A stretch of 33,273 nt of DNA. Origin: Planctomycetota bacterium (GTDB lineage Bacteria > Planctomycetota > J058). Position 1 is the stretch's first letter. Every line of letters begins with the position of its first letter. Location: the NCBI GenBank assembly GCA_003695705.1, contig RFHU01000364.1:1-33273 (forward strand), written 5' to 3'. A model generated the notes under the pieces. It did no database searches, had not been told where the DNA came from, and was given only the letters and a program-made list of their open reading frames with translations. This document shows positions 24,081 through 31,527 of this stretch, one piece after another. A program made the translations under genes and the position numbers.

Positions 24081-26396
24081 GTGAGCAGCGCCAACTACGA
24101 ACACCTCGTCGGACTGCGCCTCTCCTCCTCCCTCGTTACGACCGGACTCCTCGGCGCCGGGGCCATGGGCGTGGTGCTCCGGGCCCGCCACGACGGCCTG
24201 CGGCGGGACGTCGCCGTCAAGTTCCTCAACCCGGGCCTTGTGTCCGACGACCCCGAGGCCCTCGAGCGCTTCCTCCAAGAGGCGCGGGTCATTGCCCGCC
24301 TCCGCCACCCAGGGCTGGTCTCCCTGCTCGACGCAGGGCGCTTCGGGCCCAACGCCTGGTTCAGCATGGAGTTGATCGAGGGCCGCTCCCTCGCGGAAGC
24401 GCTCGAGGAACTCGCCCCGCCGGCCGCCCTCTCCGCCCTCGCCGACGTCGCCGACGCCCTCGCCTACGTACACCGCGAAGGCTTCGTGCACCGCGACCTC
24501 AAACCGCAGAACGTCATGCTCCGCTCCGACGGTCGGGCCGTCCTGATGGACTTCGGCCTGGTGAAGGACCTCGAAGCCGCGGGACTGACGGCGGCAGGCG
24601 CCCTCCTGGGCACCCCCGCCTACATGCCCCCCGAGCAGGCCTCGGGCGAAGAGGAAGTGGGCCCGGCCGCAGACATTTACGCGCTGGGGGCAATCCTCTA
24701 CACCTGGCTCGCCGGGCGTCCGCCCTACCGAGCCCCCAACGCCCTCAACGTGCTCTTCCAGGTACTCAAGGGGCCGCCGCCGGCGCCCTCCGAGATCCGC
24801 GACGGGGTGCCCCCCGAACTCGAGGCCCTCTGCCTCAAGGCCATGGCGCGCGATCCCCGCGCACGCTTCGCCGACGCCCACGAACTGGCGCAGGCCTTGC
24901 GCGCCGCGGCGGGCCCCGCCCCACGGACCGGGCCGGGGCGCTGCGTTCTCCGCCACCCCGAACTGGGCGACTTCGTCCTCCGCCCCGGCGGCGAACTCAC
25001 CGTCGGCCGAGAGGCCGGGCGGGACGTGCGGATCCCCTCGGGAAGCGTCTCTCGCCTGCACGCGCGGCTCGTGTGGGGAGCGGAGCCCGGCGCCCGCCCC
25101 GCGGTGGTCGACGAGGGGAGCGCCAACGGAACGACCGTCGACGGCGAGCTCGTCTCCGGCCGGGCCCTCCTGCCGGTCTCCGGCCGCGTATCCTTCGCCG
25201 GACACGAGTTCTCGGTGTTGCTCGAGGAAGGAGAGGGGCGCGCGCTCCTCGACGAAGAGACCTCGCGGGACGTGGTCGTGGGGGCCTTCAGCCTCGGTCA
25301 GCGGCTCAGCGGGCGCCTCGTGGACGCCTTTTCGATCCACGAGGTCCTGCGCAAGGCGGAGGACGCCCAACTCACCGGCACGCTCGACCTGACCACGCCG
25401 CGCGGGGAGGCTGCGGTCACCCTGGGCATGGGGCGGATCATGGCCGTACGCGCGCCGGCGCTCGAGGGCCTGGAGGCTCTGGACTGGGTGCTCTCCGCCC
25501 AGAGCGGGCGCTACCGCTTCCGCCCCGAACTCGAACCCTGCGAGAGCACCCTCGACCTCTCCTTCGCCCGCTACGCGCGAGGACAGGCCGCCGCCCGCCG
25601 CAAGGCCGCCGCGCGGCGGCGCGAGGAAGAGCGCCGGGCAGCGGCGCCTCCCCGGCCGATCGATCCCCTCGCGGTCCCGCCGCGCGCACCGACGGGCGCC
25701 CCCCCCGCGGAGCCGGCGCACGCCCCCGCCGGCGCTACCGCCAGCGCAACGGCGAGACCGGCCAGCGTCCGGCCCACGGGAGAGCCCGCCGCCTGGCTCG
25801 ACTGCCCGCCCTTCGATCCGGTCCCAGTCCGCGGGGAATTGCGCGTGGGGCGGGACCCCGACTGCGCCCTCGTCCTCCCCCACGTGGCCGTCTCCTTCCT
25901 GCATGCCTTGGTCCGCGACGGACCGGAGGGCCTCGAAGTGGAGGACCGCTCGCTGGGCGGCACCTACCTCAACGGCGAGCGCGTCCTCCTCTCGGCACTG
26001 CGCCCGGGCGACACCCTCACCGTCGGCCCCTACGCCGTTCGCGTCGAGGCGCGCCGCCCTCGCACGCGCACGCGCCCTCCCGTCCAACCCCTCGAACTGC
26101 CTGCGCAGAGCGCCACGCCGGGGGGCCGACTGGCCCGCGTCCCCCTCCCCCGGCTCCTCCGGCTCCTCGCCGGGCGCAGCGCGACGGGGTTGCTCGAGTT
26201 CACCACCCCCGCCGCCGCGGGCGAGTTGGCCTTGCTCCGCGGTCGCGTCGTCCACGCCCGCAAGGGCGATCTCCGGGGGGAGGAGGCCGCCCGCGCCCTC
26301 CTCTCGGCAGACAAGGGGCGCTTTCTCTACCACGCCAAGCGGCGCCCGCCGGAACAGAGCCTGGACCTTGCCGTAGAAGCCCTCCTCGACGGCTGA
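24081..26396 (+). CDS. Ser/Thr protein kinase with two FHA and two DUF4388-like domains
   Basis: A 771-residue cytoplasmic protein. The kinase domain (about 15-270) is intact: GAGAMGVV loop, K47 (VAVKF), HRDLKPQN (137-144), DFG (157-159), GTPAYMPPEQ and ADIYALG. An FHA domain follows (about 288-380, VGREAGRD, SVSRLHARL, GSANGTTVDG), then a DUF4388-type domain (about 405-500, LSGRLVDAFSIHEVLRKAEDAQLTGTLDL, GRIMAVRAP). After an Ala/Pro/Arg linker come a second FHA domain (about 585-655, VGRDPDCALVLP, SFLHALV, GGTYLNG) and a second, more divergent DUF4388 copy (about 685-765, LPRLLRLLAGRSATGLLEF, GRVVHARKGD). FHA domains bind phospho-threonine, so the protein may read its own or its neighbours' phosphorylation. 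The start was placed at GTG 24081 because the -10 box covers the upstream ATG 24066. It is divergent from the helical-repeat gene. Confidence 0.92.
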   Translation: MSSANYEHLVGLRLSSSLVTTGLLGAGAMGVVLRARHDGLRRDVAVKFLNPGLVSDDPEALERFLQEARVIARLRHPGLVSLLDAGRFGPNAWFSMELIEGRSLAEALEELAPPAALSALADVADALAYVHREGFVHRDLKPQNVMLRSDGRAVLMDFGLVKDLEAAGLTAAGALLGTPAYMPPEQASGEEEVGPAADIYALGAILYTWLAGRPPYRAPNALNVLFQVLKGPPPAPSEIRDGVPPELEALCLKAMARDPRARFADAHELAQALRAAAGPAPRTGPGRCVLRHPELGDFVLRPGGELTVGREAGRDVRIPSGSVSRLHARLVWGAEPGARPAVVDEGSANGTTVDGELVSGRALLPVSGRVSFAGHEFSVLLEEGEGRALLDEETSRDVVVGAFSLGQRLSGRLVDAFSIHEVLRKAEDAQLTGTLDLTTPRGEAAVTLGMGRIMAVRAPALEGLEALDWVLSAQSGRYRFRPELEPCESTLDLSFARYARGQAAARRKAAARRREEERRAAAPPRPIDPLAVPPRAPTGAPPAEPAHAPAGATASATARPASVRPTGEPAAWLDCPPFDPVPVRGELRVGRDPDCALVLPHVAVSFLHALVRDGPEGLEVEDRSLGGTYLNGERVLLSALRPGDTLTVGPYAVRVEARRPRTRTRPPVQPLELPAQSATPGGRLARVPLPRLLRLLAGRSATGLLEFTTPAAAGELALLRGRVVHARKGDLRGEEAARALLSADKGRFLYHAKRRPPEQSLDLAVEALLDG

Positions 26397-26401
26397 TCGC
26401 T

Positions 26402-26444
26402 CCCCCCGGGAGCGGGCGGGGCAGCCCCGTCCGCTCCCGGGGGG
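26402..26444. terminator. Strong bidirectional hairpin terminator
   Basis: A 20-base arm (26402-26421) pairs with 26425-26444 across a three-base CAG loop, with a single G-U pair in the plus-strand RNA (26416 with 26430) and otherwise perfect. It lies between two convergent gene ends (26396 and 26450). No T-run follows, so termination would depend on the stem itself. Confidence 0.7.
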
Positions 26445-26449
26445 CTGCC

Positions 26450-28210
26450 TCAGAGGCGCTCGGCCCGGGTCGGACCGTGGGCCACTCCCTGCGTGCGCTC
26501 GATCAGCGCCAGGTAGCGGGCAAGGGCCTCGCCCTCGGCCTCCAGGTCGGCGGCGAAGACCTCGCGGAGGTCGCGCTTCTGCAGCGCGCCTTGCAGCAGG
26601 CCGTAGTAGAGCTTGTCCCCGAGCATGTGTCCGAGCATGTGGGTCACCAGCAGGTGGACCTCGGTGGGTTGGGCCAGAGCGGCCCCGCCGCCGGGCCAAC
26701 GCCCCGAGCGCAGGTAATGCCGCTCGGCGCGCTTGTGCTCAAGGACCAAGCGACTTGCCTTGAGGGTCAACCGGTGGCTGAGGAGGAGCCGCACGCGCTC
26801 CTCGCCGCCGGCCATGAGGCTTCCCGTCTCGGTGAGGCGGAAGGCGCCCCCTTTGAGGTGGCGCGCGTTGGCCTCGACGAAGGCCTGGCAGTCGGCCTCC
26901 CGCCAACACTCCCGGGTGGGAACGATCACCTTGCTGCCGAAGTAGCCAATCGCCTCGGTGACCACGCGGAAGTAGAAGTCCACCGCCAGCGGTCGGGGGG
27001 CTTCCCAACCGTAGCCCGAGCAGCGGTGGTGCAGGAAGTGCGTCGCTTCCTCGGCCGCGTTCTGGAGGGAAAAGTCGGCCAGGTAAATGATGTCGCCCTT
27101 CGGAATGAAGTAACTCTCGTTGGACAGGATTTGGCGCTTTATGTCCTCGACTTCCTGGGCGCTGAAGTCGCCGCCCGCAAGGTAATCGAGGAAGTCGAGG
27201 TCGTTGACGGTGAATACGGTGAAGGCGTCGAGGTCGTCGCGCTCGATCTGGAGGAACTCGGCCACGGTGCACACCAGGCGGTGGACCTGCTCGGTGTAGT
27301 CGGGACCGTCCTCGCCGAACTCCACCTCCTCGCTCTCGTCCTCGACGAGGTCCCAGCTCGATCCCGAGAGGGAGGGCGACTCGAGGGCGTCTCGCTCGCT
27401 CACCCAGTTGAGGTAGCTGTGCAGCTTCTCGAGGGGGGAGGCGTTGATCACGCAGAAGGCGTCGTCGGCGAGGCGAACGACGTTGACTTCGCGCTCCTTC
27501 GCCTCGCCGGCGAGCTTCCAGTAGATCTCCTCGGCGTTCTGGTGGACGATCAGGTGCCGCGGCGGCGCGACCCCTAGCTCGTACTCCATGTAGTTCGCGA
27601 CGATGAACGGCAGGTGGTCGCGGGCGACGTGCAGGTCCCCGTCGAACACGAGCACGATCGCGTCGGGGTCGGCCTCGGCCTCGCGGGCGACGATCTTGGC
27701 GGTGCGGAAGTCGCGTTCGAGCAGGTGGTCGTATTCGTGCTCCTGGGGGTCGGAGTTGATCCCCACCACGCGTAGGCCGCGCCGGCGTGCGAGGGCGAAG
27801 ATCTCCGCGTAGGGGGCCCACTCGAAGCCCCAGGTACGCTCGTAGTCGATCGCCTTGAGGAAGGCCTCGTCGCTGAGTTCCCCGAGCATGTAGCGGTCGA
27901 GCAGCTCTTGATCCTTGCTGTGGACGAGTTCCATGCAGAGCACCACCCGGCGCTCGAGCTTGGTGAGGGCCAAGAGCAGCTTGACCACCGTGCGCTGGGC
28001 CTGCGGCAGGGTGTGGTAGTCGCCGACGTAGACGAGGCGTGCGGCGGCCGCGGCCTCCACCAGTTCGCGCTTGCTCGAAACGGCCTGGTAGCCGCGGACG
28101 TCGCGCCGGTACTCTTCTTTGTAAATGTCTACGTTGGGAGGGTTCTCGACGATGCTCGCCTCGATCTCCTCCTGCAGCCGAGACCAGAGGCGCCGTTGCA
28201 GGTCGAGCAA
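26450..28210 (-). CDS. ChaN-like (haem-binding/TIKI-superfamily) protein with long C-terminal region
   Basis: A 586-residue protein without signal peptide. Residues 55-205 match the ChaN-like domain: LVYVGDYHTLPQAQ (GDYH at 63-66), VVLCMELVHSKDQELLDRY (E95), YERTWGFEWAPYAEIFALARRRGLRVVGIN and VLVFDGDLHVARDHLP (H194, H199). ChaN proteins bind haem and relatives include metalloproteases; which applies here is not clear. The C-terminal 370 residues are well composed and probably folded, but I recognise no family. The only available start is TTG 28210. No ATG, GTG or other TTG precedes it in frame before a stop, and an AGGGAAGG ribosome-binding site lies about 11 bases upstream. A promoter (GTGACC-N17-TATCAT) is 70 bases upstream. 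It is divergent from the HtrA operon. Confidence 0.8.
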   Translation of the reverse strand: MLDLQRRLWSRLQEEIEASIVENPPNVDIYKEEYRRDVRGYQAVSSKRELVEAAAAARLVYVGDYHTLPQAQRTVVKLLLALTKLERRVVLCMELVHSKDQELLDRYMLGELSDEAFLKAIDYERTWGFEWAPYAEIFALARRRGLRVVGINSDPQEHEYDHLLERDFRTAKIVAREAEADPDAIVLVFDGDLHVARDHLPFIVANYMEYELGVAPPRHLIVHQNAEEIYWKLAGEAKEREVNVVRLADDAFCVINASPLEKLHSYLNWVSERDALESPSLSGSSWDLVEDESEEVEFGEDGPDYTEQVHRLVCTVAEFLQIERDDLDAFTVFTVNDLDFLDYLAGGDFSAQEVEDIKRQILSNESYFIPKGDIIYLADFSLQNAAEEATHFLHHRCSGYGWEAPRPLAVDFYFRVVTEAIGYFGSKVIVPTRECWREADCQAFVEANARHLKGGAFRLTETGSLMAGGEERVRLLLSHRLTLKASRLVLEHKRAERHYLRSGRWPGGGAALAQPTEVHLLVTHMLGHMLGDKLYYGLLQGALQKRDLREVFAADLEAEGEALARYLALIERTQGVAHGPTRAERL

Positions 28211-28278
28211 CTCGCGGCGAGCCTTCCCTATGGGCTGCTTCGTGCCGGACTCCTTGGCCGACGCTCTTGGACCGCAGG

Positions 28279-28307
28279 ATGATACTTCAGCGTCAGGGCT
28301 CGGTCAC
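28279..28307 (-). promoter_or_regulatory. Promoter of the ChaN-like gene
   Basis: On the minus strand GTGACC (28302-28307), a 17-base spacer and TATCAT (28279-28284). Transcription would start near 28272, giving a leader of about 60 bases before TTG 28210. Confidence 0.5.
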
Positions 28308-28328
28308 GGGCTGGCGTCGGCGCCTCCC

Positions 28329-28357
28329 TTGCGCGCTCGGCGGACCGGCGCGATCCT
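28329..28357 (+). promoter_or_regulatory. Promoter of the HtrA operon; leaderless start
   Basis: TTGCGC (28329-28334), a 17-base spacer and GATCCT (28352-28357), followed by exactly six bases and GTG 28364. The boxes are imperfect, but both spacings match those at other genes in the window. Confidence 0.45.
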
Positions 28358-28363
28358 CGCGCT

Positions 28364-29389
28364 GTGAACTCCGCCCGCTGGCTCTTCGCCTTGGCGCTGG
28401 CCTCGTGCGCGGTGTGCCTCCCCCGCGGGGTCGCGCGCGACGAGGGGCCCGCGCTGCGGCAGGCCCTCGACTTCGAGGCCCGCGTGCGCGACGCGGTGGC
28501 GCGCGTCGCGAGCGCCGTGGTCACCGTGGGGGTCAGCGAGGAGCCGGCCCTCGCCAGCCGCCTGCGCAGCGGGGGCTCGGGGGTGGTGATCGATCCCGAG
28601 GGCTACGCCCTGACCTGCGAACACGTCACCGAAGGCGCGGACGAGGTGGTCGTCGGCCTCCCCGACGGTCGCACCGTGCGCGCCCCGGTGGTGGGGCGCG
28701 ACGTCCTCGGCGACCTGGCGCTCCTCAAGCTGCCCGTCGCCGGCCACCCCTGGGTCCCACTGGGCGACTCGCGTGCGCTGCGCGTGGGCGACTGGGTCCT
28801 CGCCCTGGGCAACCCCTTCGGCCTGGCGCGGCAGGACCACGCCGCCGCGGCCAGCCTGGGCGTCGTGAGCGCGCTCCACCGCTACCAGGCCGGCACGAAG
28901 GTCTACGGAGACGCACTGCAGTTCGACGCTGCCGTCAACCCGGGCAACTCGGGGGGGCCCTTGTGCGACCTCTCGGGGCGAGTCGTCGGCCTCAGCGGGC
29001 GGATCTCGGTGCGCGGACTGGCCCGCCACAACGTGGGGGTGGGCTTCGCAATTCCGGCCGAGCAGATCGCGCTGGTCCTCGACGCGCTGCGCGCCGGCGA
29101 GGAAGTGACGCGCGGCTACCTAGGGGTGCGCTTCTTCCTCGCCCCGGACGGCGGCGAAGGGGCGCGGATCAGCGACGTCCTCCCCGGGAGCCCCGCCGCG
29201 CGGGCGGGGCTCCGCCCGGGCGACCGGATCCTGCGCGTGGGCGGGCGACGCCTCGACCACCCGGCACGGCTCCGAAACGCCCTGACCGTGCTCCCTGCGG
29301 GCGCCACGGTCACCCTGGGCGTCTTGCGGGGCGCCCGGCGCTTCGAACGCACGGTCCGCCTCGCCCCGCGCCCGGAGGCCCCTCGGTGA
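28364..29389 (+). CDS. HtrA/DegP-type serine protease with PDZ domain
   Basis: A 341-residue exported protease with an N-terminal signal peptide (about 1-25, WLFALALASCAVCLPRGVA). The trypsin-like domain has the full triad: H87 (ALTCEHV), D117 (LGDLALLKL) and S196 (NPGNSGGPL), with LGNPFGL and GVGFAIP as further HtrA marks. A single PDZ domain (about 255-341) holds GYLGVRF, GSPAARAGLRPGDRIL and VGGR. HtrA proteases degrade or refold damaged proteins outside the cytoplasmic membrane. The start at GTG 28364 sits six bases after a -10-like box. It is the first of three overlapping genes of the same fold and the only one with an intact triad, so it is probably the enzyme of the group. Confidence 0.93.
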   Translation: MNSARWLFALALASCAVCLPRGVARDEGPALRQALDFEARVRDAVARVASAVVTVGVSEEPALASRLRSGGSGVVIDPEGYALTCEHVTEGADEVVVGLPDGRTVRAPVVGRDVLGDLALLKLPVAGHPWVPLGDSRALRVGDWVLALGNPFGLARQDHAAAASLGVVSALHRYQAGTKVYGDALQFDAAVNPGNSGGPLCDLSGRVVGLSGRISVRGLARHNVGVGFAIPAEQIALVLDALRAGEEVTRGYLGVRFFLAPDGGEGARISDVLPGSPAARAGLRPGDRILRVGGRRLDHPARLRNALTVLPAGATVTLGVLRGARRFERTVRLAPRPEAPR

Positions 29390-30447
29390 CCGCCGCCGTG
29401 CGCACGCCGTGGGGGGCCGGACTCCTGCTCGCGCTCTGCTGCGGCGCCGGGGCGCTCGTGCGCGGAGAAGGGCCTGCGCAGGAATCCGGCGAGGAGGCGT
29501 CCCTCGGCGCCGTCCCGTCCGCCTACCGGCGCGCGGCCCGCTCGGTGGTCCGCGTCCGCCGCGAAGGAGGGCGCCCGCGCGGCGACGCGCCCCAACGCAG
29601 GATCCTGCCCGCGCTCCTGCCCGGGTCGCAAGGTTCCGGAGTGATCTTGGGACCCCAGCGGGTCCTGACGCACGCCGGCCTGGCCCTCTACGAGGACGCC
29701 CGCTACGTGGTCACGACGGCCACGGGGCAACGCGTCGACGCGGACCTCGCGGCCCTCGACCTCGAACGCGGTGTGGCGCTGCTCGAGACCCGGGCGCCCC
29801 TGGACGCGCCGGCCGCGCGCACCGCACCGTCCGGCGCGCTCGCCGTGGGGACCCCGCTGCTCGCGGTCGGCGACCCCTTCGCCATGGCCCACGACGGGCG
29901 CGCGGCGGTCTCGCTCGGAATCCTCGAAGGACGCTGCGTGCTCGACGCCCCCGGCGAAACCTACCCAGGCGAGGTCCTCCTCACCGACGCGGCGATCAAC
30001 CCGGGCAGCGAAGGCGGTGCGCTGGTCGACTTGCGGGGCCGCGTGGTGGGGCTGCTCTGCCCGCTGGCCTTCGACCGCCGGCTGCAGCCCGCGGACGAGG
30101 GAGCTTCGCCCCACGAGCGACCGCTGCTCGGCTACGCCTTGCCCGTGGAAGTCGCGCTGGCGGTGGCTCGCCCGCGCCGCCCGGACGCACCCCGGCTGGG
30201 CTTTGCGGGGCGGGCCGAAGCGGGGGGGCTGCGGGTGGTCTCCGTGGAGCCGGGCGGACCCGCAGCGCGCGCGGGACTCCGGCCCGGCGACCTGATCCGC
30301 GAGGCGGGAGGAGTGCCCTTGCGCCGAGGCGACGTCCTCCGCCGCCTGGCGGCCCGCGCGCGCGGCACCGTGCTGGAACTCACCCTCGAACGCGAGGGGA
30401 CCGCGCTGCGCGTGCGCCTCGACCTCGCCGCGGAGGGACCCCGGTGA
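29386..30447 (+). CDS. HtrA-like pseudoprotease with PDZ domain (first)
   Basis: A 353-residue exported protein (hydrophobic segment about 8-25) of the HtrA fold. The layout matches the upstream gene: SQGSGVILGPQRVLTHAGL, LDLERGVALLE, VGDPFAMA, AINPGSEGGALVDLRGRVVGLL, LGYALPVEVAL, then a PDZ domain (about 265-353) with GGPAARAGLRPGDLIREAGG. All three catalytic positions are changed: His to Gly (G98), Asp to Gly (G129) and Ser to Glu (E209). The nearby H96, D125 and S208 make a shifted active site conceivable but unlikely. It probably binds substrates or regulates the active protease. The start is GTG 29386, overlapping the upstream stop by four bases. Frame and composition are intact, so it is not a decaying gene. 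Confidence 0.88.
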   Translation: MTAAVRTPWGAGLLLALCCGAGALVRGEGPAQESGEEASLGAVPSAYRRAARSVVRVRREGGRPRGDAPQRRILPALLPGSQGSGVILGPQRVLTHAGLALYEDARYVVTTATGQRVDADLAALDLERGVALLETRAPLDAPAARTAPSGALAVGTPLLAVGDPFAMAHDGRAAVSLGILEGRCVLDAPGETYPGEVLLTDAAINPGSEGGALVDLRGRVVGLLCPLAFDRRLQPADEGASPHERPLLGYALPVEVALAVARPRRPDAPRLGFAGRAEAGGLRVVSVEPGGPAARAGLRPGDLIREAGGVPLRRGDVLRRLAARARGTVLELTLEREGTALRVRLDLAAEGPR

Positions 30448-31454
30448 ACCGCCGCCGGGCGCTCGCCCTCAGCCCCCTGGCCATCGGCCTCCTCGCCGTC
30501 GCGCGGACGCAGGCGGGCGGCCCGGCCGCCCCCGCGCGGCCAGACCCCAGCGAGGCCGCCCTGGCCCTCGCCGAGGTGCTGCCCGAAGCCGTGCGCCGGG
30601 CCGCCCCGCACCTCGTGCTGATCCGCCCCCGCAGCGAGGCGCGCAGCGCGCGTCGCCGGGGGCGCAGCGGGGTGGTCGTGGCCCGCGGCGTGGTGGTGAC
30701 CTGCGCCCGCAACGTGGACGCCTTCGGCGTCGACGACCTGGTGGTCGAAGACGCCCGCGGCCACGCAACGCCGGCCCGCCTGCGGGGCCGCGACCTGCGC
30801 CTGCGCCTGGTCGCCCTCGAAGCCGACGGCCTCGACGCCCCGCCCGCTCCGCGGGCGCCCCTGCGCAGGGTTCCGGGGAGCCTGGTCCTCGCGCTGGGCG
30901 CTCCCTTGCGCACCGAAGGGCTTCCTTCGGCGACCTTCGGGATCCTCTCCGCGACGGACCGCTTCGCCGGCCGCGCCGACCAGGTGGACGCGGCCCTCGA
31001 CCCCTCCAACCTCGGTGGCGCCCTGGTCGACCTCCGCGGGCGGCTCCTGGGGGTCGTGGTCCACCCCGACCCACGATTGGGCTGGCGCAGCGGCGTCGGC
31101 TTCGCGATCCCCTCCCACCTGATCGACGCGGCCCTGCCCCTCCTGCGGGCCGGCGCCGAGTTGGCTCCCGGCGACCTGGGCTTGGCCCTTTCGCGTGTGG
31201 CCGGAGGCCCCGGCGCCGGGGTCGAGGTCGCGCGGGTGGACCCCGAGGGCCCCGCGGCCTCGGCGGGGCTGCGGCCGGGCGACCGGATCCTCCGCCTCGG
31301 CGGTCGCGCCACCCCCGGCCTGCGCGCCTTCCGCCGCGCGACCGCGCCCCTCTACGCCGGGCAGCGAGTGGAGCTACTGCTGCGCCGCGCAGGGCAAACG
31401 CGCCTCGTGGAACTCGTCGTGGGTCGGGCGAAGGGCACCGCGCAAGCGCACTGA
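30444..31454 (+). CDS. HtrA-like pseudoprotease with PDZ domain (second)
   Basis: A 336-residue exported protein of the same fold. The N-terminus VNRRRALALSPLAIGLLAVA has consecutive arginines before the hydrophobic stretch, so Tat export is possible. HtrA landmarks remain (RSGVVVARGVVVTCARNV, LALGAPLRTEG, LDPSNLGGALVDLRGRLLG, GVGFAIPSHLI), but the triad is N90 for His, R121 for Asp and L190 for Ser, which rules out serine protease activity. A PDZ domain (about 250-336) has GPAASAGLRPGDRILRLGG. It starts at GTG 30444 with a four-base overlap and closes the operon. Its divergence from the first gene looks greater than that of the second gene, suggesting stepwise duplication. A role as a non-catalytic subunit is inference. 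Confidence 0.87.
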   Translation: MNRRRALALSPLAIGLLAVARTQAGGPAAPARPDPSEAALALAEVLPEAVRRAAPHLVLIRPRSEARSARRRGRSGVVVARGVVVTCARNVDAFGVDDLVVEDARGHATPARLRGRDLRLRLVALEADGLDAPPAPRAPLRRVPGSLVLALGAPLRTEGLPSATFGILSATDRFAGRADQVDAALDPSNLGGALVDLRGRLLGVVVHPDPRLGWRSGVGFAIPSHLIDAALPLLRAGAELAPGDLGLALSRVAGGPGAGVEVARVDPEGPAASAGLRPGDRILRLGGRATPGLRAFRRATAPLYAGQRVELLLRRAGQTRLVELVVGRAKGTAQAH

Positions 31455-31527
31455 AGGCCCCCGTTCGACGGCGGCCCACCTCCCGGCCAAGCCGGCGCGG
31501 GCTCCCGACGGCAAAGCGCGGCCCCGT

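Noticed and set aside
29386-31454. Second and third HtrA genes as decaying pseudogenes
   Set aside because: Frames are intact, signals and PDZ domains are kept, and starts overlap cleanly; they look like maintained pseudoproteases.
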